From an uncultured Flavobacteriales bacterium (lineage in GTDB: Bacteria > Bacteroidota > Bacteroidia > Flavobacteriales_D > Crocinitomicaceae): a DNA stretch of 39,413 bases. Positions within the stretch are counted from its first letter, which is position 1. Each line of letters starts with the position of its first letter. Below, piece after piece: positions 24,601 through 32,566 of the stretch. The stretch is taken from assembly GCA_905478665.1 (NCBI GenBank), contig CAJQJL010000056.1:1-39413 (forward strand). Direction: 5' to 3'. The notes beneath the pieces are model-generated. The model saw nothing but the letters and a program-made list of their open reading frames with translations, ran no database searches and was not told the DNA's origin. A program made the translations under genes and the position numbers.

Positions 24601-25431
24601 AACACCTTTGAAGTTTCTCGTTCAGATATTTCCACATTTACTGGGTTCGACACTCCAAAAATAGACAGTGATACCATTGCAAGTCCGAAAACAGCGGTCC
24701 CTCAAATTGCAACTATTCTTCAACCCTTTCCTTCTTTCGGAGGGAAGCCTGCTGAAACAACAACGGCGATGAATAAACGGGTGAGCAATCGTTTAAAAAC
24801 AAAAGATCGCGTAGCCAGTTCAGAAGACTATTTCCGACTAATTCAGCAGCATTTTGATACTATTTTCTACTCGAAAGCAGTAGCGAATACTGAATTTACT
24901 GACGATAAATCAACAAAAGGGACTTCTGTTTATGTAGTAAAAGCCTTTGCAAATGCATCAGATCCAAATGCGTATACCCCCTTTGTTGATGAATGCACGG
25001 TAGCCGAAATTCAGAAATACCTTAGTAAGCGAGCCTCTGCCTTCGCTAATATTAGCGTCTCCAATTTCAATTATATTAAGGTAAAAGTAATTGCATCTGT
25101 TTCCATTTTATCAGGTTTTGAGTTTGAAGGAGTGCGCCAAAATATTGCACGGGGACTGAATCTTTACCTCTCACCATGGATAGAGGATGGAGGACAGCAA
25201 ACTCCCATTGACCAAGAAATTACAGAAGCACAAGTGGTCAATTTCATTCAATCCATAGAAGGTGTTTCAAAAGTCGAGTCGATTTCATTCGAGACTTATA
25301 GACAACTTTTAGAGGACGACTCAATGATTCATTCATCTGATCCTGTCAGCTCTACAACATTGAAACTTTCCGAACCGTCTGAATTGTTTGTTTCGAAAAT
25401 GTGTCACAATATTCAACCAGTCAATTCATGA
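21619..25431 (+). CDS. Baseplate J-like protein (Afp11/Pvc11-like, gp6 homologue)
   Basis: This large 1270-residue baseplate wedge protein has its recognisable baseplate-J region in the last quarter (about 1030-1250): MNKRVSNRLKTKDRVASSED, YFRLIQQHFDTIFYSKAVAN, FNYIKVKVIASVSIL, and QNIARGLNLYLSPWIEDGGQ followed by VVNFIQSIEGVSKVESISF. The long N-terminal region is the extended domain typical of Bacteroidota eCIS J proteins and contains a bundle-like start and later beta-rich parts. A 12-bp tandem duplication (21934-21957) encodes DQLF twice in the N-terminal part. The stop overlaps the next start by 4 bp. Confidence 0.9.
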   Translation: MEVINHNRALMSLDKSLVPSPHLIDGRSEKDTLSFLSEFASLINFYDNTNTHNGTWVPFLLKDPVILVASISATPFSAIHSMYLTSCKGVTNNLDKGNDKVLAGLDQLFDQLFEVFIRIERWTWYMVQTDKKYTLEKYVLHQVENNIASLYWALLSLREAINVKFNNKAHLGSHNYILKLSKQVFPNNESIVTNSKEMAFQGKVWQTDKNKSPFAEILHIIDFTLEEIVPSVISAGDQLFTFFKTVVDQSSKEFETLNAKKSNYPDTLLLRTFANLLSPYREQLNGIAKKHLKFYYKDILKQKKRGAVPDKVYLTAQLAKLDAAFSLPSGTQFDAGTDTDKNPIYFESSSEVSLNPAEIASAYTLFRSPNTNDCSLYLKKVSDPSTVRKSEDGNIKTWETFGGSITKDLKPVKMGCAIASPLLLLMEGSRTIQMEMTFQSQIDSEYLSEASYYLSTQTAWFPLSMPKSSPSDNPNTVIFEFTLESTDPPIEAFLVNPDGYTASWPLFKMEFTTFSNIQAPPQLETITITTKVEEAKSFQLYNDFGILSTKTPFQPLGPMSEVNSSFMIGSAEIFSKPLGSLSIALDWSNLPDGGFQQYYQQYNDFLGTQSKQGSTSSDSTSNPFVKWIRKIIFGTCPTTPDSESSPFNNECFKVRFDLLQNGDWNPFHILGHKKTTANQKEFPKTSSLLFHKNNAELSGLNPTSYFSYLPLVNPITDDISLKGKKDRIIVTTDWANPKEVDPSLQSSIPVEFTDATQNGFMRMVLSAPSEGFGSFIYPNVVTYYAMLKAQAIAKRCVIPPALNQAVNVPFSLKSSGLTATYTASHTYNLSFQKQVYPIQYYLYGPFESYSLYDSSLDITKQYDEAITSIADNKKNIAGFPLFPSYNSSGTLFLELENLVTPDTVNFFFELSMASESDQINDVTQNYLGKGGWSALNVLSDTTKDFICSGIITADIQTTIEKQHPTMPGENKWICMNLATTATPSSVSQTAYLSPNTFEVSRSDISTFTGFDTPKIDSDTIASPKTAVPQIATILQPFPSFGGKPAETTTAMNKRVSNRLKTKDRVASSEDYFRLIQQHFDTIFYSKAVANTEFTDDKSTKGTSVYVVKAFANASDPNAYTPFVDECTVAEIQKYLSKRASAFANISVSNFNYIKVKVIASVSILSGFEFEGVRQNIARGLNLYLSPWIEDGGQQTPIDQEITEAQVVNFIQSIEGVSKVESISFETYRQLLEDDSMIHSSDPVSSTTLKLSEPSELFVSKMCHNIQPVNS
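21934..21957 (+). repeat. 12-bp perfect tandem duplication inside the baseplate J gene
   Basis: GATCAACTTTTT occurs twice back to back in frame, giving DQLFDQLF. The frame is kept, so it is a small in-frame slippage duplication without obvious effect. Confidence 0.85.
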
Positions 25432-28271
25432 GTGAAATCTATCACATAGAAGATGGCGAAAAATCGCAATACACCGATTTCAAAACGGTGAAAGACGCTG
25501 GACTTGCCTATATTCAGGAACATGGGACGAGTGACTGGACAAATTTGAACGCGAGTGATCCCGGGGTTACAATTCTAGATCAGGTATCCTACGCACTTAC
25601 GGAACTCGGATACTGCAATGAATTTTCTGTTGAAGATATTTTAACGAGGAAAGATGGAACACTTGAAACTGAGAATCAATTTTATTTGCCTGAGGAAATT
25701 CTAACAACATCACCCCTCACAATTGATGACTACAAAAGGTATGTTCTTGATGCCATTGATGGCGTATACAATTTGATCATTGAACCGAGTTCTTTGGACA
25801 GTGTAATTCCAATTAACGCATATCAGGTCTACCTCTATTGTGATCCATCATACACCAAAAAACAAACAACCTTACTGTGCACCGAAGTTTTTTTTCTGCT
25901 CAACAATGCCAGAAATATCAATGAGATTTTTCTGATTCCTGAATCCCTAAGCCCTGTGAATGCTCTCATTAATGGACAGATAACAATAGAGCATAAATCC
26001 GACTTGTCCAATATTATTTTTCAGGGAAATCTGAACATTCGAAATTTCATCTTTCCACAGGTCGTTCCGAGCATGTTCGAAACTTGGGAAAATCTATCGA
26101 CAGACCTTGTATACAATGGTCCGCTTCTTATGAATGGCTGGATTGATCCGAAAAACTTAGGAGAAAAAAATGACAATGTCTTGTCGATTGACATCTCAAG
26201 TATCATTCAAGATCTTGACGGTGTAATTTCTGCATCCGACATTAAATTCGATAGCATTATACCTATTGAAAGTAAAGATCCGATCGAGCTCCCAAAGGAT
26301 CATTTCCAAGTGGATGAAAATCAACTAATTGTTATTGATCTCGAAAGTTCAATTGCCGCTGGTTTAAACATAATCTGCAATGGGAAGAACATCAATTCAA
26401 TGTTGCCGATCACGAAAACTGTTTCGCCAGAAGGTTTCACTGGAGATCAAACAAACTTGGTGTTGGAGGAATCAAACACACTAAGCACTAAATATCCGGA
26501 AGGGAAGTTCAGAGACATCAATAGCTATTATTCTATACAAAACACCTTCCCAGAAATATTTGCTATTGGAGAGAACTCAATCTCCTCGAATGCTACAGAA
26601 GTTCAAATTGCACAATCAAGGCAGCTCAAAGGATATTTGACTTTGTTCGATCAACTGCTTGCTAACCAGTTTTCACAGCTTGCGAATATTGACAAGTTGT
26701 TTTCTTTTAGAAACTCTTCAAGCGGTACGCCTTCAGACGTAGAGAGTTTCTATGCCACACAAGATGCATTTGAAAAGAAACATCCTGAATTTCCTGTTCC
26801 ATACAAACGATTCTCACCAAGCTATTTCTATCAGTCGCTTTATGACGTGCCAAATATTGCTCCTCTACTTCGAGGCAATGAAACGTTCAACTTTAGCGAA
26901 CAACTCATCTCAGACAAGAAACGCCAAAAAGAAAGCTGGACAGAATACCAAGAGGACCCATACAATCCCTATATCTATGGTTTAATGGGATTCATGGAAA
27001 ATGAAGACGTAAGTCTAAATCGGAGAAATCGTATCCTCGACCATTTATTGGCCCAAAATGGGGAGTCTCCGTACATCATAGATACAATAATAAAAGGCTC
27101 CGTCTATACTGGAGATAGTCTTAAAGATCAAGTAATTTTCAAAAGTCTATACTTACAGAATTTAGGTCTTCTTTCTTACTATAGACAAAAAGCTTATGAT
27201 TACTACACGGCATTGTCCATCTGTGGTGAAGTGCCAGAAATTACAGAAAAGGTCAAAGCCCGAATTCGTCGAGATTCTTCTGTCGATTTCATTTTCAAAT
27301 CGGCGAAAATTGATGCGCTCGAAAAACTGGAAAGCTCTGACTTTATAAACTACTCTGCTGTCGAGCTTAAGCTCAGCCTCTTATTTGGCCTTAGGCCCCT
27401 ATATACCAACTACATTTACAAAAGCATCGATCAAGAACCCGAACCCATTTCAGGAAGTCCAGAAGGACGAGGACATTTTGTGATACAAAACAATTTTAAC
27501 CCTGTCAATCAAGCTCTGTGGATGATTGAGCAACGTCGTGGTTTATTTTTCATTGAAACTACGGTTGTAGCGAATTCTATAACAGCGTCCGATTTACCTC
27601 TTGAGCTTTCAATTTTCGGCTACGATGTAATCTTTCTATTCCCAACATTCATATTCCCCACAACTGAGAAGGATGGAATTATTACACAGTATAACGATTC
27701 GGAATTTCAAACCCGTCTCAAAATTTTCGCTGAGAGTTCGCTTCCTGCCAATGTAAACTATTGTTATCATCTTGTTCGTCCAGAAGATCTTGGAGTCCTT
27801 ATTCCAATATATGCTGCATGGCACAATTCGCTTCGTTTTTCCCTTGGTTCTGAACTTGAAATTTATGTATTGCTTGAAAAACTGAAAGAATTGCAACAGC
27901 GCAAAAAAGCTGAGGACATCGACTCTTTGAAAGAAGTAGAGATCAGGGCAATCGAACAATTGGAACTCGCTTTGTTAGGAGAGCTTATCGTACTTGTGAA
28001 GTCCAAAATCGAACATGGACAGGATATTGACCTGTATGTTGAAGCATTGATATTGTTGGAGGCAATTGTTGTCTTTTCAATCTTTCTGATTGAGAATGGT
28101 GAATTCGTCCATCGTTCTGAAGAGGTACAGTCCTTATTGGAAGAAGTTATTGAAGCGTTGACGGCAATTGTCCTGTTTGAACAGCGAACAATTCAATCAC
28201 TCGAAGCTTGGAAACTTGCAAATAAGGTTTCATACATCATTGATCTAAATCTATCAACAGGAAATGAATAG
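25428..28271 (+). CDS. Baseplate component (Afp12/Pvc12-like) with extra C-terminal helical region
   Basis: The start is ATG 25428, giving MSEIYHIEDGEK and a 4-bp overlap with the J gene. An in-frame GTG at 25401 is less likely. The product is 947 residues. The N-terminal YIQEHGTSDWTNLNASDPGV, followed by TILDQVSYALTELGYC, is the conserved opening of Afp12-like wedge proteins, the partner of the J protein in the baseplate. QSRQLKGYLTLFDQLLANQF and the FLFPTFIFP region with PANVNYCYHLVRPEDLGVLI also fit. The last ~143 residues (from about 27841) are a Leu/Glu/Ile-rich helical extension beyond the usual end. It overlaps the tape-measure gene by 8 bp. Confidence 0.88.
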   Translation: MSEIYHIEDGEKSQYTDFKTVKDAGLAYIQEHGTSDWTNLNASDPGVTILDQVSYALTELGYCNEFSVEDILTRKDGTLETENQFYLPEEILTTSPLTIDDYKRYVLDAIDGVYNLIIEPSSLDSVIPINAYQVYLYCDPSYTKKQTTLLCTEVFFLLNNARNINEIFLIPESLSPVNALINGQITIEHKSDLSNIIFQGNLNIRNFIFPQVVPSMFETWENLSTDLVYNGPLLMNGWIDPKNLGEKNDNVLSIDISSIIQDLDGVISASDIKFDSIIPIESKDPIELPKDHFQVDENQLIVIDLESSIAAGLNIICNGKNINSMLPITKTVSPEGFTGDQTNLVLEESNTLSTKYPEGKFRDINSYYSIQNTFPEIFAIGENSISSNATEVQIAQSRQLKGYLTLFDQLLANQFSQLANIDKLFSFRNSSSGTPSDVESFYATQDAFEKKHPEFPVPYKRFSPSYFYQSLYDVPNIAPLLRGNETFNFSEQLISDKKRQKESWTEYQEDPYNPYIYGLMGFMENEDVSLNRRNRILDHLLAQNGESPYIIDTIIKGSVYTGDSLKDQVIFKSLYLQNLGLLSYYRQKAYDYYTALSICGEVPEITEKVKARIRRDSSVDFIFKSAKIDALEKLESSDFINYSAVELKLSLLFGLRPLYTNYIYKSIDQEPEPISGSPEGRGHFVIQNNFNPVNQALWMIEQRRGLFFIETTVVANSITASDLPLELSIFGYDVIFLFPTFIFPTTEKDGIITQYNDSEFQTRLKIFAESSLPANVNYCYHLVRPEDLGVLIPIYAAWHNSLRFSLGSELEIYVLLEKLKELQQRKKAEDIDSLKEVEIRAIEQLELALLGELIVLVKSKIEHGQDIDLYVEALILLEAIVVFSIFLIENGEFVHRSEEVQSLLEEVIEALTAIVLFEQRTIQSLEAWKLANKVSYIIDLNLSTGNE

Positions 28272-31200
28272 TGGGACTTCACATATCATTTCAGCTTTCA
28301 AATGGAAGACCACCATTGATGACAGGAAACATGCGCCCGAACTGCAAAATAGAATCAGTACTTGGAGCAATACACGCATGCTTGGGGAAATTGAAGACGT
28401 GCTAAATACACTCTGTCCTAGTGAACAAACGTGGCGCATCCAGTCCCTCGAACTTGATTTTGGGGAAATTGATTTTGAGAATTTCGAACATGATTCAGCC
28501 ATTAAATTGCGAGCGCTGCTGCGTGAACAGCTAGTGAATTTAATTCTCCGTACGCCCCAAGGTGGGAAGAACCTTGAAGTAATTGATAAGGCAACTTCGA
28601 ATGAAGATATTCTCGTTCGTTTTTTCCTTGAGGGAATTACACCTTGGAGCTACTCAAATTCTGAAGGGTCAGTTAACCAATTATTAACTGATCAACTGAA
28701 GCACAACCAGCAACAAATTATTATAAGACTTCGTGCTGCCGGAATGTCTCATGAGCGTGTTCGAAGAAGAATGGCTTGGCAAATGAATGAGCTAAACATG
28801 CGCCAATTTATAAAAGGTTTAGAACCGACTAATCATTCTCAAATTGAACATTTTTCACAAGAATTAATAACGATTCAGAAGAACGAAACAATTGTGCAAT
28901 CGAACATTGCAGACTTCGGCAAAAATGTTTGGTTTTGGATTTTGAATCACTTACTCGCCGAAAAAGGGACCATCTTTAATCAGGTGTCGTTCATGAAAAG
29001 TACCATCCAACAAATGGCCAATCATTACAACATTGGGTATCTTGAACTTATGGATCTTATCAAAAGAACCATCGATAAGGTTCGTTCGAAATTCCATGTT
29101 GATCTCGATTTTCTGAAGATTCTTCAATTGATCACCAATGAAGGTAAAGGGGCAAATAACAACACAGCGAGAATTGAAGAAAATAACGAAATACTCTGGG
29201 ACCGATTTTCAACACTTTTAGCGCACAGTGTATCTAAGAAATCGGTATCAGAAACAAATGAATTAAACCAGTTGATTCACGGCCTCTCAACTATAAACAC
29301 GAAACGATTCAAAGGAATTCTAACAGAAGTTTTTCGTTCGAAAAATGACCTTCAGAAAGCATTAGGTGGGATAAACGAAAGCTCCTTCATCACCATTGTT
29401 AGCGTAATGAATCCGGATAGTTCAAAGCAACTCCATGAGACTATTACATTTCTTCATTCTCTACTTCAAAGTTCTTCTATTCAGATAAAACGTAACGCAC
29501 TTTGGCAAATAGCCCTTGCGTTTATTCTGAATAGTCAAAAAGGTCCGTTCAATACCAAAGAATGTCTCATTTTTTTTCTGACCGAAATAAGTAAACACCA
29601 GCATACCGGTTTAGGAAGGATTCTGGAAGAAATAATAGGAGTGTCCATTCCTAGCGCTGCAAAAAATGTGAGAACGCTCCAAATTTATTCTGAGCTCAAT
29701 CATGTCTACAATTCAACGATCACCATGAAGAACCCATCTCTTCAAAAACGTCATTTTGAAATGATGTTAAAAGAAATGGACGAAGAACTTGGTCTTCCGG
29801 TCGCTAATAAAAAGCGGATTGAATGGCTTCGAAACTCGTTGGAAAGGTACATTAAGGCAAACCCAAGTCACGCGTTAAAAATACTTCGCCTTTACAAGGA
29901 CAAGAGAGGTCTCCACGCTATTCTTTCTGACATTCTAAACGATACGCTCATCTCACTTCTTGTGAAAAATGCGTCAGAAGATATCTCCAAAACTCTCTTA
30001 GCAACACGCAATGTCTTGATCGCATTATGCACTGACAAACAGGTTGGAAAATTGGCAAGCGCGTTCAGTAAAGACTTTATGCGTTTGAGTCTAAAAGCGA
30101 TAGTCCACCATCCAAAAATGGATGCTTTTGAACTCGTTGAACAGATTCTCAAGGAGTTTTCTAGTGAGCATAGTAATTTATCTTCCAAGAATATTAACCT
30201 CTTCATGCTTGCATTCTTTGAGAAGAAAGGAATCAATGCATTGGGTATTTCTGAACAACGTGCAAAGAAACTCCAAAAGGAAGTACTTCGCTATGCCGGA
30301 ATTCCAACTCACGAAAAGTTGAAAATTCTTCTCGCTTCTCCATCCATGCAAGAACAAGTAGCGTCAATCTTGACACTCCACTTAGCGATAGGGTCATATT
30401 CTAAGTTCTTTGGATTTGAAAAAAGAGAACAGCATGAACTATTGAACTATCTGGTGACTGACGGTCGAAAACTCATGGAAGATCTTGTGAAAGAATACAC
30501 TATTCTTCTTGCCAAGCATTCCTTGAAACAATCGCAAAAAGAAATAAAGGTTCAACTTGAACAACTCTACTGGACGACTATTGCAGATTATAGAACTCAT
30601 CATGGAAAGGCTGAAGTTCTTCAGCTGTTGTTTAAAGATCATGTTTTCGCACATTACGGGGTTTCCAAAGAACCAATTCTTGCATCCTCTCTCGTTCTTT
30701 TGCAAGACTCGGGAATTCAAATAAGTAAGGAAGACCTCTTGACATCTATAGAAAAGGGCTTCAAACAAAAAACAAAATCCATACAGCATGATGGCGCCAA
30801 CTATTCGCTGGATGTGATATTCCAACTTGGAATTAGTGCCGATCCTGTTGAGGTTCGAAAACTTCTGGCTAAGATTCCGATTACGCAAAATCGCATTGAT
30901 TTCTTAGACACACATTTTTCCTTCGAGGAGTTTAGCGTACAGATCACCAATGATCTTCCTGGAATCGTTCACGATACATTGAAAATAATGCGCTTGTTAA
31001 ACAAACTCTCAAACAGCGTTGGACTAACAGGTATTTCTAAAAAACTACAGACGGATAGTTGGATTACGCTGTGGAAAATAATAACTGTAAAGACATGGAA
31101 TGAATCTCATGTTCGAACTTATGTAAAACAGTGGCTCACGGAAATTCTAAAAAATGCCGAGGTAAGCAGTTCACTTGTCCTGACAGAAATGAAGGCAATA

Positions 31201-32448
31201 AATATTTCTTTAAATGCTGACATGCTAAAACTCATGAACGAATTCATCCCATCGATAGCAGAGCTGACTCAAACGGATGCTAATACGAAAGCGATATCGC
31301 TGCTTCAAAAATGTCACCAAGCAGGTCAGCTGGAAGAGTTTTCTTATGCATTGATACATGGTAACAAAATTCCAAATTGGTTGAATGATACTGGTGACTT
31401 AAAAGTATGCGACCTCCTTCACGAACTACTCGCACATTATCCGATCTACTTTCTGAACATTCTAAAAGAAAAGGTTATCCCTGAAAGTCAGATTACAATA
31501 CTATCAACAGAAATTCCTTTCGAAAAATTATGCCTTTCTATTGGATCGATCCACAAAAGTAAACAAGCTCTTCTTGCAAATATCAGTCAACTTTATTCAG
31601 TGCTTGGGCATCTTTCATTTACGGGGGTTACATCAAAAGAGGTTCAAGAGGTGCTTTTCCGCAAAGTTTTGAAAGCATGGAGTTCATCCAACTGGAAAAT
31701 TCTTTCCCCCGAAGCAATTTGGAACGAATTGATTTGGGAACTCTATGTTAAACGTGGTTTACCCAGCAAAAAATTCATCAATGACCTTGAAAAGTCAGAG
31801 ATTCAATTCCCACCAGCTTTGCAATTGTCACTGGATCGTTTAATTGAGCAATCAAAGCCCGTTCCAAAAGTAAATCCCCTACCACTTGATCTAAACTATG
31901 TAGAATCAGAATCTATCAAGGAAAAAATAAAAACTATGTCCAAAGAAGGAATCGCAGTAAAAAATGCAGGTCTTGTACTAATGAACAATTACTTGACCAT
32001 GCTCCTAGATCGCTTGGAAATAACACAAAACGGAAAGTTCGTTAGCGATGAGGAACAACATCAAGCCATTCATTATCTTCAATACGTTGTTACGGGGTTA
32101 TCGCGTACTGAAGAGTCACTACTCCCGCTAAATAAAGTCCTGTGTGGAGTCCCTCTGTCCGAACCCATTGCGGATGGAATCGATATTTCTGATCAAGACA
32201 AAACACTCGTTGATGGTCTGATAAAGGCTGCAATCGGACATTGGCCCGCTATTGGAGATTCATCCATCAATGGATTTCGTGGCAATTGGCTAGTCCGCGA
32301 TGGTTTACTAATAGAGGATGAAGATCGCTGGGAGCTTACTGTCGAAAAACGGCCGTACGATGTCCTCATCAATCAATCGCCTTTTTCATTTTCAATTATT
32401 CGCTTTCCATGGATGGAAAAACCACTTCATATAACATGGCCATATTAA
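28264..32448 (+). CDS. eCIS tape measure protein (CIS_TMP, Afp14/Pvc14-like)
   Basis: This 1394-residue protein, thought to set injector length, has both conserved ends of the contractile-injection tape-measure family: N-terminal WRIQSLELDFGEIDFENFE followed by ALLREQLVNLI, and C-terminal NAGLVLMNNYLTMLLDRL, LLPLNKVLCGVPLSEPI, AAIGHWPAIGDSSINGFRGN, RWELTVEKRPYDVLIN and SIIRFPWMEKPLHITWPY. The middle is long and largely helical. It begins inside the Afp12-like gene (8-bp overlap), and a 118-bp gap follows before the next gene, probably the end of the core structural transcript or a place for a new promoter. Two very short reading frames in that gap (32463 and 32507) look non-coding. Confidence 0.93.
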   Translation: MNSGTSHIISAFKWKTTIDDRKHAPELQNRISTWSNTRMLGEIEDVLNTLCPSEQTWRIQSLELDFGEIDFENFEHDSAIKLRALLREQLVNLILRTPQGGKNLEVIDKATSNEDILVRFFLEGITPWSYSNSEGSVNQLLTDQLKHNQQQIIIRLRAAGMSHERVRRRMAWQMNELNMRQFIKGLEPTNHSQIEHFSQELITIQKNETIVQSNIADFGKNVWFWILNHLLAEKGTIFNQVSFMKSTIQQMANHYNIGYLELMDLIKRTIDKVRSKFHVDLDFLKILQLITNEGKGANNNTARIEENNEILWDRFSTLLAHSVSKKSVSETNELNQLIHGLSTINTKRFKGILTEVFRSKNDLQKALGGINESSFITIVSVMNPDSSKQLHETITFLHSLLQSSSIQIKRNALWQIALAFILNSQKGPFNTKECLIFFLTEISKHQHTGLGRILEEIIGVSIPSAAKNVRTLQIYSELNHVYNSTITMKNPSLQKRHFEMMLKEMDEELGLPVANKKRIEWLRNSLERYIKANPSHALKILRLYKDKRGLHAILSDILNDTLISLLVKNASEDISKTLLATRNVLIALCTDKQVGKLASAFSKDFMRLSLKAIVHHPKMDAFELVEQILKEFSSEHSNLSSKNINLFMLAFFEKKGINALGISEQRAKKLQKEVLRYAGIPTHEKLKILLASPSMQEQVASILTLHLAIGSYSKFFGFEKREQHELLNYLVTDGRKLMEDLVKEYTILLAKHSLKQSQKEIKVQLEQLYWTTIADYRTHHGKAEVLQLLFKDHVFAHYGVSKEPILASSLVLLQDSGIQISKEDLLTSIEKGFKQKTKSIQHDGANYSLDVIFQLGISADPVEVRKLLAKIPITQNRIDFLDTHFSFEEFSVQITNDLPGIVHDTLKIMRLLNKLSNSVGLTGISKKLQTDSWITLWKIITVKTWNESHVRTYVKQWLTEILKNAEVSSSLVLTEMKAINISLNADMLKLMNEFIPSIAELTQTDANTKAISLLQKCHQAGQLEEFSYALIHGNKIPNWLNDTGDLKVCDLLHELLAHYPIYFLNILKEKVIPESQITILSTEIPFEKLCLSIGSIHKSKQALLANISQLYSVLGHLSFTGVTSKEVQEVLFRKVLKAWSSSNWKILSPEAIWNELIWELYVKRGLPSKKFINDLEKSEIQFPPALQLSLDRLIEQSKPVPKVNPLPLDLNYVESESIKEKIKTMSKEGIAVKNAGLVLMNNYLTMLLDRLEITQNGKFVSDEEQHQAIHYLQYVVTGLSRTEESLLPLNKVLCGVPLSEPIADGIDISDQDKTLVDGLIKAAIGHWPAIGDSSINGFRGNWLVRDGLLIEDEDRWELTVEKRPYDVLINQSPFSFSIIRFPWMEKPLHITWPY

Positions 32449-32566
32449 AATAAACAGACCTATGAAAACCACTTTATTCAGTAAAAAGATTAATAGCAGT
32501 TAAACAATGCTCAATCAGAGCTTCAACAAGAATATCAAATCAATTAATCAATAAAAAATAAATAAT

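Noticed and set aside
25401..25427. GTG start for the Afp12-like gene
   Set aside because: ATG 25428 gives the usual 4-bp ATGA overlap and a normal N-terminus. The 9 extra residues lie wholly inside the J gene.
32463..32554. Two very short reading frames (13 and 15 codons) in the gap after the tape measure gene
   Set aside because: They are too short, have no recognisable pattern and sit in AT-rich spacer DNA.
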